The notes beneath the pieces were generated by a model. It had not been told where the DNA came from and ran no database searches. It saw nothing but the letters and a program-made list of their open reading frames with translations. A DNA stretch of 64,000 bases, from assembly GCA_015066105.1 (NCBI GenBank), contig SVOY01000001.1, positions 310,001 through 374,000 on the forward strand, in the 5' to 3' direction. Origin of the DNA: Oscillospiraceae bacterium (GTDB taxonomy: Bacteria > Bacillota > Clostridia > Oscillospirales > Acutalibacteraceae). Each line of letters begins with the position of its first letter. Position 1 is the first letter of the stretch. Below are positions 17,722 through 27,554 of the stretch, in pieces. The position numbers and the translations under genes were made by a program.

Positions 17722-19161
17722 ATGTACGATAAAATTAACCCGATTTCTCCGGAATTACTTGAAGTAATGAGCGACAAAATTGAAAAGAAAAGCCATATTG
17801 ACCACGATGCTTTCTGGAAATACGGCGTTAAAAGAGGCTTGCGTAACCCCGACGGTACGGGTGTTATGGCCGGCCTTACAAATATATGCTCGGTTGAAGG
17901 CTATTACATTGATGACGGTGAAAGAGTGCCTAAAAACGGTGTGCTCAAATACCGCGGTATAAATATCAACGATATTATCGAGGCCTGCGAAAAAGAAGAC
18001 CGCTTCGGCTTTGAAGAGGTTGCGTATCTTCTTATTTTCGGCTCACTTCCCACCAAGGAGCAGGTTTCACTGTTCAAGGATGTGCTCGGCACCTGCCGCT
18101 TTCTCCCCGATACATATATTGAAGACGTGCTTATGAAAAACGCTTCAATGAACATTATGAACAAGCTGCAGAGATGTATCCTCATTTCCTATTCCTTTGA
18201 CGAAAACCCCGATGATATTTCAATCGAAAACGTGCTTCGTCAGTCGGTACAGCTTATAGCGCAGATTCCCGTAATCATCTGCTATGCATACCAGGTCAAG
18301 AGGAAAAAATTCTACGGCAAGAGCATGCATATTCATCCTGAAAAAAAGGAGCTTTCAGCTGCCGAAACAATCCTGCGCTCAATAAGGTCAGACCGTAAGT
18401 TCACTTACGATGAGGCAAGACTTCTCGATATTTGCCTTATTCTTCACGCAGAGCACGGCGGCGGTAACAACTCAACCTTTACAAACCGCGTGCTTACCTC
18501 AAGCGGCACAGATACCTATGCCGCCTATGCGGGTGCCGTCGGCTCACTCAAGGGCTCACGTCACGGCGGTGCAAACATCAAGGTCTGCGAAATGGTTGAG
18601 GATATCAAGGCTCACGTTGACATTGAAAACAAGCAGGAAATTGCCGCTTATCTTGAAAAAATAATCAGAAAGGAAGCAGGTGACGGAAGCGGACTTGTTT
18701 ACGGTATGGGTCACGCAGTTTACACTCTTTCTGACCCGCGAGCTGTTATTCTCAAGCGTAAGGCTAAGGAATTTGCATATAAAAACGGCTTTGAAAAGGA
18801 TTTTGAGCTTCTTAATTCCATAGAGACTCTTACTCCCGAGGTGTTTAAAAAGGTCAAGGGCAAAACAAAGATAATGTGCGCCAACGTAGACCTTTATTCG
18901 GGCCTTATCTATAAAATGCTCGGTATACCCGAGGACCTTTATACGCCGCTTTTTGCCTGCGCAAGAATTGTCGGCTGGTCAGCCCACCGCCTTGAGGAGC
19001 TTATTTCCGGCGGCAAGATTATCCGTCCCGCATACAAAAACATCGCTCTTCCCAAAAAGTATGTGCCCCTTGACGAGCGAATTGAGAATTTTCGTGCTTT
19101 GGAAAATTACATTCCCTCTGACCAGCGTGAGTATAAAAAGGAGGATAATAATGAAGCTTAA
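17722..19161 (+). CDS. Citrate synthase
   Basis: It condenses oxaloacetate and acetyl-CoA to citrate, in such anaerobes usually to feed 2-oxoglutarate and glutamate synthesis. The 479-residue protein is longer than the common 430 because of an N-terminal extension. Catalytic regions are visible: HAEHGGGNNSTFTNRVLTSSG, GSLKGSRHGGAN and YGMGHAVYTLSDPRA (His and Asp of the triad, Arg binding site). 2-Methylcitrate synthase activity cannot be excluded. Its stop overlaps the start of the next gene, so the downstream membrane protein is likely translationally coupled. Confidence 0.9.
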   Translation: MYDKINPISPELLEVMSDKIEKKSHIDHDAFWKYGVKRGLRNPDGTGVMAGLTNICSVEGYYIDDGERVPKNGVLKYRGININDIIEACEKEDRFGFEEVAYLLIFGSLPTKEQVSLFKDVLGTCRFLPDTYIEDVLMKNASMNIMNKLQRCILISYSFDENPDDISIENVLRQSVQLIAQIPVIICYAYQVKRKKFYGKSMHIHPEKKELSAAETILRSIRSDRKFTYDEARLLDICLILHAEHGGGNNSTFTNRVLTSSGTDTYAAYAGAVGSLKGSRHGGANIKVCEMVEDIKAHVDIENKQEIAAYLEKIIRKEAGDGSGLVYGMGHAVYTLSDPRAVILKRKAKEFAYKNGFEKDFELLNSIETLTPEVFKKVKGKTKIMCANVDLYSGLIYKMLGIPEDLYTPLFACARIVGWSAHRLEELISGGKIIRPAYKNIALPKKYVPLDERIENFRALENYIPSDQREYKKEDNNEA

Positions 19162-20059
19162 ATATTCAAAAGAGAATATAAAACTCGGCGTGCTTTTTCC
19201 CGTTATGTATGCCGCAACAATTCTTCTTATAATTTTGAGAACCTTTCAGCTTACAAGACATATTGACAGCGAAACGGGCTTTTTAACGGGCGGCGAAAGC
19301 CTTTACACCGTTTTTCTCATAATCATTGCGGCCTGCGCACTGTTTTTTGCCGTTGCTTCTTATCTTTCTGCCGAAAGCGCAGGAATTGAAACGGCTGTGC
19401 TCAAGGATAAGCCATCTGCAGTTTTTGCGGCGGTTTTTGCCGTCAGCCTTGTTTATGATTTCGGCTCAAGCTTTGTTGACAGTCTGCTTGTTTACGATAA
19501 AATATCGGCAGGTGCCTTTGACCGCGCCTCAGAGCTTTTTAAGGAGCTTATGGCAACCGGTGCCTTGCCCTATGCACTGCAGAGCATCCTTGCTCTTGTT
19601 TCAGCCGTATACTTTTTCATTCTTTCAAAAAGCCGTTTCAAGGGCAGTCAGAATGCGCACAACCGCAAATATCTTGCACTTGCCCCCGTCGGCTGGGCGG
19701 CCTTCAAAATCATTACCCGTTTTGTAAAGCAGATAAGCTACATAAGGGTTTCGGATTTATTCCTTGAGCTTATGATGCTCGCATTTATGCTTCTTTTCTT
19801 CGTTGCGCTTTCACAGACGGTTTCGGGCGTTTATTGCGATGATTCACGCTGGAGAATTCCCGCCTTTGGCCTTAGCGGCGCGCTTATTTCTCTTTCCGTC
19901 AATGTGCCGAGGCTTGTGCTTACTGTTTTTGCAAAGGATTTTGTAAATGCGGAATACCCCTTTAATTTGGCTGATACCGCCTTTGCCGTGCTTGCGGTAT
20001 TTGTTGCCGCCGGAGCAATCAAAGCAGCTTCACGGGGTAAAGCAAAAATTTCAAAGTAA
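19151..20059 (+). CDS. Integral membrane protein, unknown function
   Basis: I do not recognise this 302-residue protein. The track start at 18953 runs inside the citrate synthase gene in another frame; the real start is the ATG at 19151, with AGGAGG 6 bases before it, giving MKLKYSKENIKLG. Six to eight hydrophobic segments are spread over the length, with a Lys-rich C-terminus (SRGKAKISK). The 11-base overlap with citrate synthase and a 16-base gap to lgt place it inside an operon with lgt, folD and the phosphopantetheinyl transferase. Confidence 0.75.
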   Translation: MKLKYSKENIKLGVLFPVMYAATILLIILRTFQLTRHIDSETGFLTGGESLYTVFLIIIAACALFFAVASYLSAESAGIETAVLKDKPSAVFAAVFAVSLVYDFGSSFVDSLLVYDKISAGAFDRASELFKELMATGALPYALQSILALVSAVYFFILSKSRFKGSQNAHNRKYLALAPVGWAAFKIITRFVKQISYIRVSDLFLELMMLAFMLLFFVALSQTVSGVYCDDSRWRIPAFGLSGALISLSVNVPRLVLTVFAKDFVNAEYPFNLADTAFAVLAVFVAAGAIKAASRGKAKISK

Positions 20060-20075
20060 TCTTAAGGTGATTTAA

Positions 20076-21167
20076 ATGGAAGTATTATCCGATCAGTTAT
20101 TTAAGGATTTGCCTGTAAGGTTTGCAGGCATAGACAAGGTTTTTGAGGTTACAAATTACATTGACCTTGACTTTACAACAATCCGTTGGTACGGCGCAAT
20201 CATTGCCTTCGGCTTTACTCTTGCCGTTTTATTCGGCGGAAGAACGGCCTATGTGTGGAAAATCAACCTTGATAAAATGATTGACGTGCTTTTGTACGGC
20301 ACGGTTGCCGCAATCGTCGGTGCAAGGCTTTATTACGTAGCCTTCGAGTGGGACATGTATAAGGACAATCTGCTGAGTATTTTTGAAATATGGAAAGGCG
20401 GACTTGCAATATACGGCGGTATAATCGGCGGTATTCTTGCGGCATTTGTTGTTTGTAAGGTTGAAAAGCTTAATTTTTACAATCTGCTTGATATGGTCGG
20501 AATGAGTCTTCTTATCGGCCAGGGCATCGGCAGATGGGGTAACTATGCAAATCAGGAGGCCTTTGGCGGCTTTACCTATAAAAACTGGGGTATGATGAGC
20601 GATAAGGTCATTGAATATATTGCCGAGGACCCCTCAAAATTCGGCATTGAAAATATTTCGGGTATTGAGGCGATAAGCGAATATATTGCCGAAAACAGGC
20701 TTTTTGTACACCCCACCTTCTTTTATGAGTCGGTCTGGTGTATTCTCGGCTTTTTCGTGCTTTACATCATCATGAAAAAGTACAGAAAATTCAGCGGTCA
20801 GCTTTTCCTTTGCTACGGAGTATGGTACGGACTTGAAAGAATGATTGTTGAGGGTATGCGCACCGACAGCCTTTATGTGGGCAACACCGGTCTGCGCGTG
20901 TCTCAGCTGATTTCACTTGTGCTTGTGGTTGTCTGCGGAGTCCTGCTTGTTACACTTACCGTCAAGTACACAAAGCATCCCAAGCCGATTGAGGGCGTAG
21001 ATTATTTTCCGCCAAAGAGCGAAAAGGAGCTTCTTGCTGAAAAAAGAAAGCTCGAAAAAAAGGAAATAAGAGCAAAAAAACGCGGTATGAAAATCGTAAA
21101 CGGAAAAATGGTTTCAAAAAACCGCAATGCAGATACAAATAAAACAGGGGAGGATAACAATGTTTAA
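20076..21167 (+). CDS. lgt: Prolipoprotein diacylglyceryl transferase
   Basis: Lgt transfers diacylglycerol from phosphatidylglycerol to the lipobox cysteine of lipoproteins in the cytoplasmic membrane. The 363-residue protein has the Lgt signature GQGIGRWGNYANQEAFGG near residue 150, RWYGAIIAFGF at the N-terminus, HPTFFYES, and seven hydrophobic segments. The C-terminal tail is unusually long and lysine-rich (EKRKLEKKEIRAKKRG), beyond the usual 260-280 residues. Its last 8 bases overlap folD. Confidence 0.95.
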   Translation: MEVLSDQLFKDLPVRFAGIDKVFEVTNYIDLDFTTIRWYGAIIAFGFTLAVLFGGRTAYVWKINLDKMIDVLLYGTVAAIVGARLYYVAFEWDMYKDNLLSIFEIWKGGLAIYGGIIGGILAAFVVCKVEKLNFYNLLDMVGMSLLIGQGIGRWGNYANQEAFGGFTYKNWGMMSDKVIEYIAEDPSKFGIENISGIEAISEYIAENRLFVHPTFFYESVWCILGFFVLYIIMKKYRKFSGQLFLCYGVWYGLERMIVEGMRTDSLYVGNTGLRVSQLISLVLVVVCGVLLVTLTVKYTKHPKPIEGVDYFPPKSEKELLAEKRKLEKKEIRAKKRGMKIVNGKMVSKNRNADTNKTGEDNNV

Positions 21168-22011
21168 GATTATTGACGGCAAAGAGGTTTCATCCTACAT
21201 CAAAAACAGCGTAAAGGAAAAGGCTCTTGAGCTTAAAAATAACGGCGAGGAAATTACCCTTGCGGTTATTATTGTGGGTAATGACCCCGCCTCAAGGGTA
21301 TATGTAAACAACAAGAAAAAGGCTTGCGAATACGTTGGCTTCAGGTCCCTTGAATTCGCTCTGCCCGAGGAAACAACCGAAGAGGAGCTTCTTTCTCTCA
21401 TTGACAGGCTTAACGGCGATGATACCGTTAACGGCATACTCTGTCAGCTTCCCGTGCCGAAGCATATTGATGAGGAAAAGGTTATCGACAGAATTTCGCC
21501 CGATAAGGACGTTGACGGCTTTTCAAAAATCAATGTAGGCAAGCTCTGGCTCGGTGAATACGACCTTGCCGCCTGTACACCTATGGGTGTTATGGAGCTT
21601 CTTAAATATTATGATATTGACGTCTGCGGCAAGAACTGCGTTATTATCGGCAGAAGCAACATTGTAGGCAAGCCTATGGCCGCTCTTTTGCTTGAAAAGA
21701 ACGGCACCGTTACAATTTGTCATTCACGAACAAAAAATCTTGCCGAGGTTACCTCAAAGGCAGATATTCTCGTTGCCGCCGTCGGCAGAGCGGGCTTTGT
21801 AACTGCCGATATGGTAAAGGAAAGCGCAGTTGTGATTGATGTGGGTATTAACCGCAATGCCGAAGGAAAGCTTTGCGGTGACGTGGATTTTGAGGCGGTC
21901 AAGGAAAAAACCTCTTATATCACACCCGTGCCCGGCGGCTGCGGACCGATGACAATTGCTCTTCTTATGAAAAATACGCTTATCGCCGCTGAAAAGCAGA
22001 AGAAAAGCTGA
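21160..22011 (+). CDS. folD: Methylenetetrahydrofolate dehydrogenase/cyclohydrolase
   Basis: This bifunctional enzyme interconverts 5,10-methylene-THF, methenyl-THF and 10-formyl-THF for one-carbon metabolism. The track begins at 21127 within lgt; the ATG at 21160 (MFKIIDGKEVSS) follows a GGGGAGG site and gives 283 residues, the family norm. The catalytic Tyr and Lys are in YVNNKKKACEYVG; the NADP-binding motif is GRSNIVGKPMA; the signature PVPGGCGPMT is near the C-terminus. It overlaps lgt by 8 bases and precedes the phosphopantetheinyl transferase by one base. Confidence 0.96.
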   Translation: MFKIIDGKEVSSYIKNSVKEKALELKNNGEEITLAVIIVGNDPASRVYVNNKKKACEYVGFRSLEFALPEETTEEELLSLIDRLNGDDTVNGILCQLPVPKHIDEEKVIDRISPDKDVDGFSKINVGKLWLGEYDLAACTPMGVMELLKYYDIDVCGKNCVIIGRSNIVGKPMAALLLEKNGTVTICHSRTKNLAEVTSKADILVAAVGRAGFVTADMVKESAVVIDVGINRNAEGKLCGDVDFEAVKEKTSYITPVPGGCGPMTIALLMKNTLIAAEKQKKS

Positions 22012-22012
22012 T

Positions 22013-22672
22013 ATGCTTTTTTATTCAATATTTGACATTTCAATTATGGAGCCCTCGGATATTGACAGGCTCAGAGAAAAAATACGTCCTTATGTTACCG
22101 AAAAGGTGAACATCAAAAGTGCAGAGTCCGTTGTTTCAAAGGCGCTTTTGCGTAATCTTATCAAGCGTAATTTCGGCATTACGGATTTTCTTGTTGACTG
22201 TGATAAAAACGGAAAGCCCTTTGTTGTTGACAGCAAAATCCGCTTTAACATCAGCCACAGCGGAAATGAGGTTATGTGTGTCTGCGGTGATGAAAACGTC
22301 GGCTGTGATATTCAGCAGATAAAGCCTTATAACGAAAAGATAATAAAACGCTTTTTCACTTCACAGGAGTGCAGAGTGCTTGAAGAAAGCGAAAACAAGG
22401 ACCGTGATTTCACCGCAATCTGGGCTCTTAAGGAAAGTGCTCTTAAGTTTTCCGGTGAGGGCTTATCCGGAGGACTTGACCGATACGACTTTTCGGAACA
22501 TTATAATAAAAAAAGCTTCAGTGCCTACGGTATGTGCTTCAGCTGTGTGGATTTGCAGGACCATGTTTTTGCAATCTGCTGTGAGGACACATCGGTACCG
22601 TCGGGTGCTGAGGAGCGGATTATAAAACAAAAACATTCAGAAGTGAAAGGAGAAACTAATGAATACCATTAA
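22013..22672 (+). CDS. 4'-phosphopantetheinyl transferase, Sfp type
   Basis: It attaches the phosphopantetheine arm of CoA to acyl or peptidyl carrier proteins. The 219-residue Sfp-type protein has NISHSGNEVMCVCG, the Mg-binding NVGCDIQ and the helix WALKESALKFSGEG. No polyketide or peptide synthetase lies in the window, so the target may be the fatty-acid ACP. Its start is one base after folD and its 3' end overlaps the next transporter gene by 14 bases. Confidence 0.9.
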   Translation: MLFYSIFDISIMEPSDIDRLREKIRPYVTEKVNIKSAESVVSKALLRNLIKRNFGITDFLVDCDKNGKPFVVDSKIRFNISHSGNEVMCVCGDENVGCDIQQIKPYNEKIIKRFFTSQECRVLEESENKDRDFTAIWALKESALKFSGEGLSGGLDRYDFSEHYNKKSFSAYGMCFSCVDLQDHVFAICCEDTSVPSGAEERIIKQKHSEVKGETNEYH

Positions 22673-24071
22673 ATTTATCAAAAGTAAGCTCGGCTACGGT
22701 GTGGGTGCCATTGGTCTTGACCTGAGCTACGGTATGTTCTATTCATTCCTCGCACAGTATCTTACAAACGTGCTTAAGCTCAAGCCCTCGTTCCTGCTTA
22801 TTCTTACACCCATTGCACGTCTCTGGGACGGGGTCAACGACCCTATGATGGGCACTATTGTTGATAACACTCACACAAAAATGGGCAAGTACAGACCCTG
22901 GATTCTGCGCGGCTCACTGCTTAACGCAATCGTGCTTGTGCTCCTTTTTTCAAATCCCTTCAAATTAAGCGGTGTGGCTCTCTGTGCCTATATTGCGATA
23001 ATGTATATAGGCTGGGGTATGACAAACACTCTTGCCGATATTCCTTATTGGTCAATGGTGCCTTCATTTACAAGTGACCCTAACGAAAGAAGTCTCATTT
23101 CAACCCTTGCAAGAATGTTCTCAGGCCTCGGTCAGGGTATTGTATCTCTCGGTGCTCCCATTCTTATGTCCGCTGTCAGCCTCACAACGTCACCCGACCC
23201 CGAAACGGGTGAGCTGACAAAGGTTTTTGATGCACGCAGCTTCTTTATCTGTGCGGCCGTGTGCGCTGTCTGCCTTGTATTCTTCTCAAGCCTTTCCGTT
23301 GCAACAACAAAGGAAACCGTTACAACAAAGGCTGCCGAAAAGTTTTCCTTTAAAAAGGCTATACAGATTATAAAATCAAACGACCAGCTTCTTGTGTTTA
23401 TGCTCTTTGCAATGATTTCAAATGCAGGCTGGTATCTCACCTCAGGTGTTGCGGCTTACTATTTTGACGTTGTTGTCGGTGACCCGAAAAAGCAGTCAAT
23501 GTTCTCAACCTTCCAGGCTGTCGGCTCGGTTGTCGGTCTTCTGCTTCTTCCCTTCCTGCAGAAGTATATGTCAAAGAGAAGAGCATACCAGTTCTCTCTT
23601 GTTTTCGCAGGCATCGGCTATGCCGGTATTTCCGTTGGTGCCTTCACAAACAACCTTATGGTTATGAACATCTGCTATCTTATCTGCTCAACGGGTATGG
23701 CTTCAATGTTCATTGCTCAGACAGTTTTCCTTGCCGATGTTGTTGACTACGGCGAGTTCAAGATGGGCTTCCGTGCCGAGTCGATTACCTTCTCAATGAA
23801 GGGCTTTTTGCAGAAGATGGCCTACACACTCCAGACAATCATTCTTTTTGCCTCACTCGGTGTTTCAAAATATGACGGTGAACTTCACGCTCAGAACCCC
23901 GAAAGTGCCAAGCTTGCAATTACGCTTATGCTTTGCGTAATTCCCACAGTTCTGTTCTTCATTTCACTTGTTATCTTCTCGAAGATGTTCAAGCTTCACG
24001 GCAACTTTATGGACGAGGTAACCGCTTTTGTTACGGAAAACAGAAAGAAAAGAGAGCTTGAAGCTCAGTAA
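22659..24071 (+). CDS. GPH-family (MFS) sugar symporter
   Basis: This second GPH transporter in the window has 470 residues and about 12 hydrophobic segments, with the family motif RLWDGVNDPMMGTIVD near residue 50 and MSKRRAYQ in the middle. The substrate is unknown. It is related to the 12721-14223 gene but clearly distinct. The ATG lies 6 bases after AAAGGAG, inside the end of the phosphopantetheinyl transferase gene (14-base overlap), making it the last gene of the lgt-folD operon. A strong terminator follows. Confidence 0.85.
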   Translation: MNTIKFIKSKLGYGVGAIGLDLSYGMFYSFLAQYLTNVLKLKPSFLLILTPIARLWDGVNDPMMGTIVDNTHTKMGKYRPWILRGSLLNAIVLVLLFSNPFKLSGVALCAYIAIMYIGWGMTNTLADIPYWSMVPSFTSDPNERSLISTLARMFSGLGQGIVSLGAPILMSAVSLTTSPDPETGELTKVFDARSFFICAAVCAVCLVFFSSLSVATTKETVTTKAAEKFSFKKAIQIIKSNDQLLVFMLFAMISNAGWYLTSGVAAYYFDVVVGDPKKQSMFSTFQAVGSVVGLLLLPFLQKYMSKRRAYQFSLVFAGIGYAGISVGAFTNNLMVMNICYLICSTGMASMFIAQTVFLADVVDYGEFKMGFRAESITFSMKGFLQKMAYTLQTIILFASLGVSKYDGELHAQNPESAKLAITLMLCVIPTVLFFISLVIFSKMFKLHGNFMDEVTAFVTENRKKRELEAQ

Positions 24072-24085
24072 AAAGTACTGATGCT

Positions 24086-24126
24086 TACCGGTTCTCCCGT
24101 TAATTTCGGGAGAACCGGTATTTTTT
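24086..24126 (+). terminator. Rho-independent terminator
   Basis: A perfect 14-base stem (TACCGGTTCTCCCG and its complement) with a 7-base loop is followed by six T. It ends the operon before the ilv promoter. Confidence 0.93.
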
Positions 24127-24158
24127 CACTTTAAATCATTAAAAAATGCTTGTTTTTG

Positions 24159-24187
24159 TTGACATGCTTTTTTTGTTGTGTTATAAT
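24159..24187 (+). promoter_or_regulatory. Promoter of the ilvBNCD operon
   Basis: A perfect TTGACA (24159-24164) and TATAAT (24182-24187) are separated by 17 bases. The leader is only about 35 bases, so there is no room for a T-box or leader-peptide attenuator; any control must act at the promoter. Confidence 0.88.
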
Positions 24188-24227
24188 TATCCGTAATTGA
24201 TATGACCCTTTTGAAAGGAATTTTAAA

Positions 24228-25928
24228 ATGAAACTGACGGGCTCACAAATTGTAATAGAAACCTTGATAGAGCAGGGCGTAACCGACGTTTTCGGCTATC
24301 CCGGCGGTCAGGTGCTTAATATCTATGATGCTTTATATGCATCGTCAGACAGAATAAACCACATTCTTACCGCTCATGAGCAGGGTGCCGCCCATGCGGC
24401 TGACGGCTATGCACGTGCAAAGGGCACCGTAGGCGTTGTTATTGCCACATCGGGCCCGGGTGCAACAAACCTTGTTACGGGCATCGCCAATGCAATGCTT
24501 GACTCTGTTCCCATGGTTGCAATCACGGGCAACGTGCCCACCTCCTTGGTAGGTAAGGACAGCTTTCAGGAAATTGATATAACCGGAGTTACTCTTCCCA
24601 TTACGAAGCATAATTATTTTGTCAACGACGTAAACGAGCTTGCCGACTGTATCCGTGAGGCCTTCCGCATTGCAAAATCCGGCAGACCCGGTCCCGTGCT
24701 TGTAGATATTCCAAAGGATATTCAGCTTGCAAGCTGTGAGTTCACACGGCAGGCCGTTGTTTCCGAATTTCCCGAAAAAACCGTAAAGGAAAGTAAGATT
24801 GAAGAGGCCGTAAGGCTTATCAACGAGTGTGAACGCCCCTACATATATATCGGCGGCGGTGTAATGAGCCGTGACCTCGGCAAGGACGTAATGGCTCTTG
24901 CAGAAAAAATTGACGGCTACATCGGCTGTACCTTTATGGGCCTTTCCTCTGTTCCCGATTCCTATGAGCGTTTTCTCGGTATGCAGGGTATGCACGGACA
25001 TTATGCTTCCTCTATGGCGAATAAGCAGGCAGACCTTGTTATCGGTGTCGGTGTCCGCTTCAGCGACAGAGCAACGGGCAACACGCAGAAATACTGCAAG
25101 GGCGCAAAAATCATTCACCTTGACGTTGACAGAGCCGAAATAAATAAAAACGTTATTGTTGATGTAGGCCTGATAGGTGATATAACCGACAGCCTTAAGC
25201 GCATAACAGAGGCCGCAGAAAAGAAATCAAGACCCGAGTGGTGCGCTGAGGTTGAAAAGCTTAAAGTGCAGGAGCTTGAAATTGATAAAAGCAATGCCGA
25301 AAAATCAACCTCAGTCTTCCCGCCGCACAAGGTTTTTGATGTTATAAATAAGTATAAGAACAACGATACCGTTGTTGCAACCGATGTCGGACAGCATCAG
25401 ATGTGGGCGGCGCAGTATACTGACTTTGAATGTAACAGAACCTTCGTCTCCTCGGGCGGTCTCGGCACAATGGGCTACGGCCTCGGTGCCGCAATCGGTG
25501 CCCAGGTGGCAACGGGTAAAAGGTCAGTGCTTGTAACGGGCGACGGCTCCTTCGGTATGAACCTCAATGAGCTTGCAACGGCCGTTACCTATAACCTTCC
25601 CGTTGTGATTGTTCTTCTTAACAACGGCGTTCTCGGTATGGTGCGTCAGTGGCAGACGCTTTTCTACGGAAAAAGGTACTCAAACACCGTTCTCGGCAGA
25701 AAGACGGATTTTGTACTCCTTGCCGAAGCCTTCGGTGCAAGGGGCTACCGTGCAAAAACTCCCGAAGAGTTTGATGAGGCTATGAAAAAGGCCGTGGCAC
25801 ACAACGGCCCCGTCGTTATTGATGTTCTGATTGAAAAGGATGAATTTGTTCTTCCCATGCTTCCGCCCGGCGGCTCAATTGAGGATATCATTGTAAGCAT
25901 TGATAAGGAGGGTGACGACAATGAGTAA
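24228..25928 (+). CDS. ilvB: Acetolactate synthase large subunit
   Basis: This ThDP enzyme makes 2-acetolactate or 2-aceto-2-hydroxybutyrate in branched-chain amino acid synthesis. The 566-residue protein has the N-terminal pyrimidine-binding domain (FGYPGGQVLNIYDAL, AHEQGAAHAADGYARA with catalytic Glu), the central FAD-like domain, and the ThDP motif GDGSFGMN...LLNNG. It is the first gene of the ilv operon, 41 bases after the promoter -10. Its last 8 bases overlap ilvN, coupling synthesis of the two subunits. Confidence 0.96.
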   Translation: MKLTGSQIVIETLIEQGVTDVFGYPGGQVLNIYDALYASSDRINHILTAHEQGAAHAADGYARAKGTVGVVIATSGPGATNLVTGIANAMLDSVPMVAITGNVPTSLVGKDSFQEIDITGVTLPITKHNYFVNDVNELADCIREAFRIAKSGRPGPVLVDIPKDIQLASCEFTRQAVVSEFPEKTVKESKIEEAVRLINECERPYIYIGGGVMSRDLGKDVMALAEKIDGYIGCTFMGLSSVPDSYERFLGMQGMHGHYASSMANKQADLVIGVGVRFSDRATGNTQKYCKGAKIIHLDVDRAEINKNVIVDVGLIGDITDSLKRITEAAEKKSRPEWCAEVEKLKVQELEIDKSNAEKSTSVFPPHKVFDVINKYKNNDTVVATDVGQHQMWAAQYTDFECNRTFVSSGGLGTMGYGLGAAIGAQVATGKRSVLVTGDGSFGMNLNELATAVTYNLPVVIVLLNNGVLGMVRQWQTLFYGKRYSNTVLGRKTDFVLLAEAFGARGYRAKTPEEFDEAMKKAVAHNGPVVIDVLIEKDEFVLPMLPPGGSIEDIIVSIDKEGDDNE

Positions 25929-26421
25929 GTACGTTATTGCCGTGTATGTTGATAATAAGCCCGGTGTTCTTACAAGGGTATCAAGTATGTTCACACGCCG
26001 AGCCTTCAACATCGACACACTCACCGTTGGTGAAATTGAAAACCCTGCCTATTCCCGTATAACAATTTCACTTTCGGGCGATGAATATACCAAAAATCAG
26101 ATTGTGGCTCAGCTCCACAAGCTCCATAATGTGCAGAAGGTCAAGGTTCTCTCTGACGAAAGCACCCTTAAAAGAGAGCTTATGATTATCAAAATGAAAA
26201 ACAATCCCCACAACAGAGCGGAAATTATGGCTGCCGCAGAAGTTTACAAGGGAAAAATCATCGACTATTCCGTAAGCACAATCAGTGTTGAGGTTACGGG
26301 CGAGCCCGTTAAAATTGATGCCTTTATTGAGCTGATGAAGCCTCTCGGAATTCTCGAAATGTGCCGTACGGGTATTGTGGCCATTGAACGCGGCGCAGAA
26401 ACAATGTTCACTCAGGAATAA
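25921..26421 (+). CDS. ilvN: Acetolactate synthase regulatory subunit
   Basis: This small subunit activates IlvB and confers valine feedback inhibition. The track starts at 25900 inside ilvB; the ATG at 25921 (MSKYVIAVYVDNKPGVLTRV) follows GGAGG and gives 166 residues. The N-terminal ACT domain holds the NKPGVLTRVSSMFTRR loop, and the C-terminal ALS_ss_C domain starts near residue 80. The 8-base overlap with ilvB and 43-base gap to ilvC fit a single transcript. Confidence 0.95.
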   Translation: MSKYVIAVYVDNKPGVLTRVSSMFTRRAFNIDTLTVGEIENPAYSRITISLSGDEYTKNQIVAQLHKLHNVQKVKVLSDESTLKRELMIIKMKNNPHNRAEIMAAAEVYKGKIIDYSVSTISVEVTGEPVKIDAFIELMKPLGILEMCRTGIVAIERGAETMFTQE

Positions 26422-26425
26422 ATAA

Positions 26426-27481
<1,056 letters not shown>

Positions 27482-27491
27482 TAATTTTCAC

Positions 27492-27524
27492 AGGGTCTGC
27501 TAAAGCCTCGGCACAGCAGACCCT
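27492..27524 (+). terminator. Stem-loop between ilvC and ilvD
   Basis: A 10-base perfect stem (AGGGTCTGCT and AGCAGACCCT) with a 13-base loop is followed by TAATGACTTTTT rather than an immediate T run. It is more likely a partial terminator or an mRNA-stabilising/processing hairpin that sets a higher ilvC than ilvD level. Confidence 0.6.
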
Positions 27525-27554
27525 TAATGACTTTTTCCGAAAGGATGTAAAACT

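Noticed and set aside
24188-24227. T-box riboswitch before ilvB
   Set aside because: Only about 35 bases separate the -10 from the start codon.
24345-25118. 257-residue minus-strand ORF
   Set aside because: It is an antisense shadow of ilvB; no binding site or recognisable motif.
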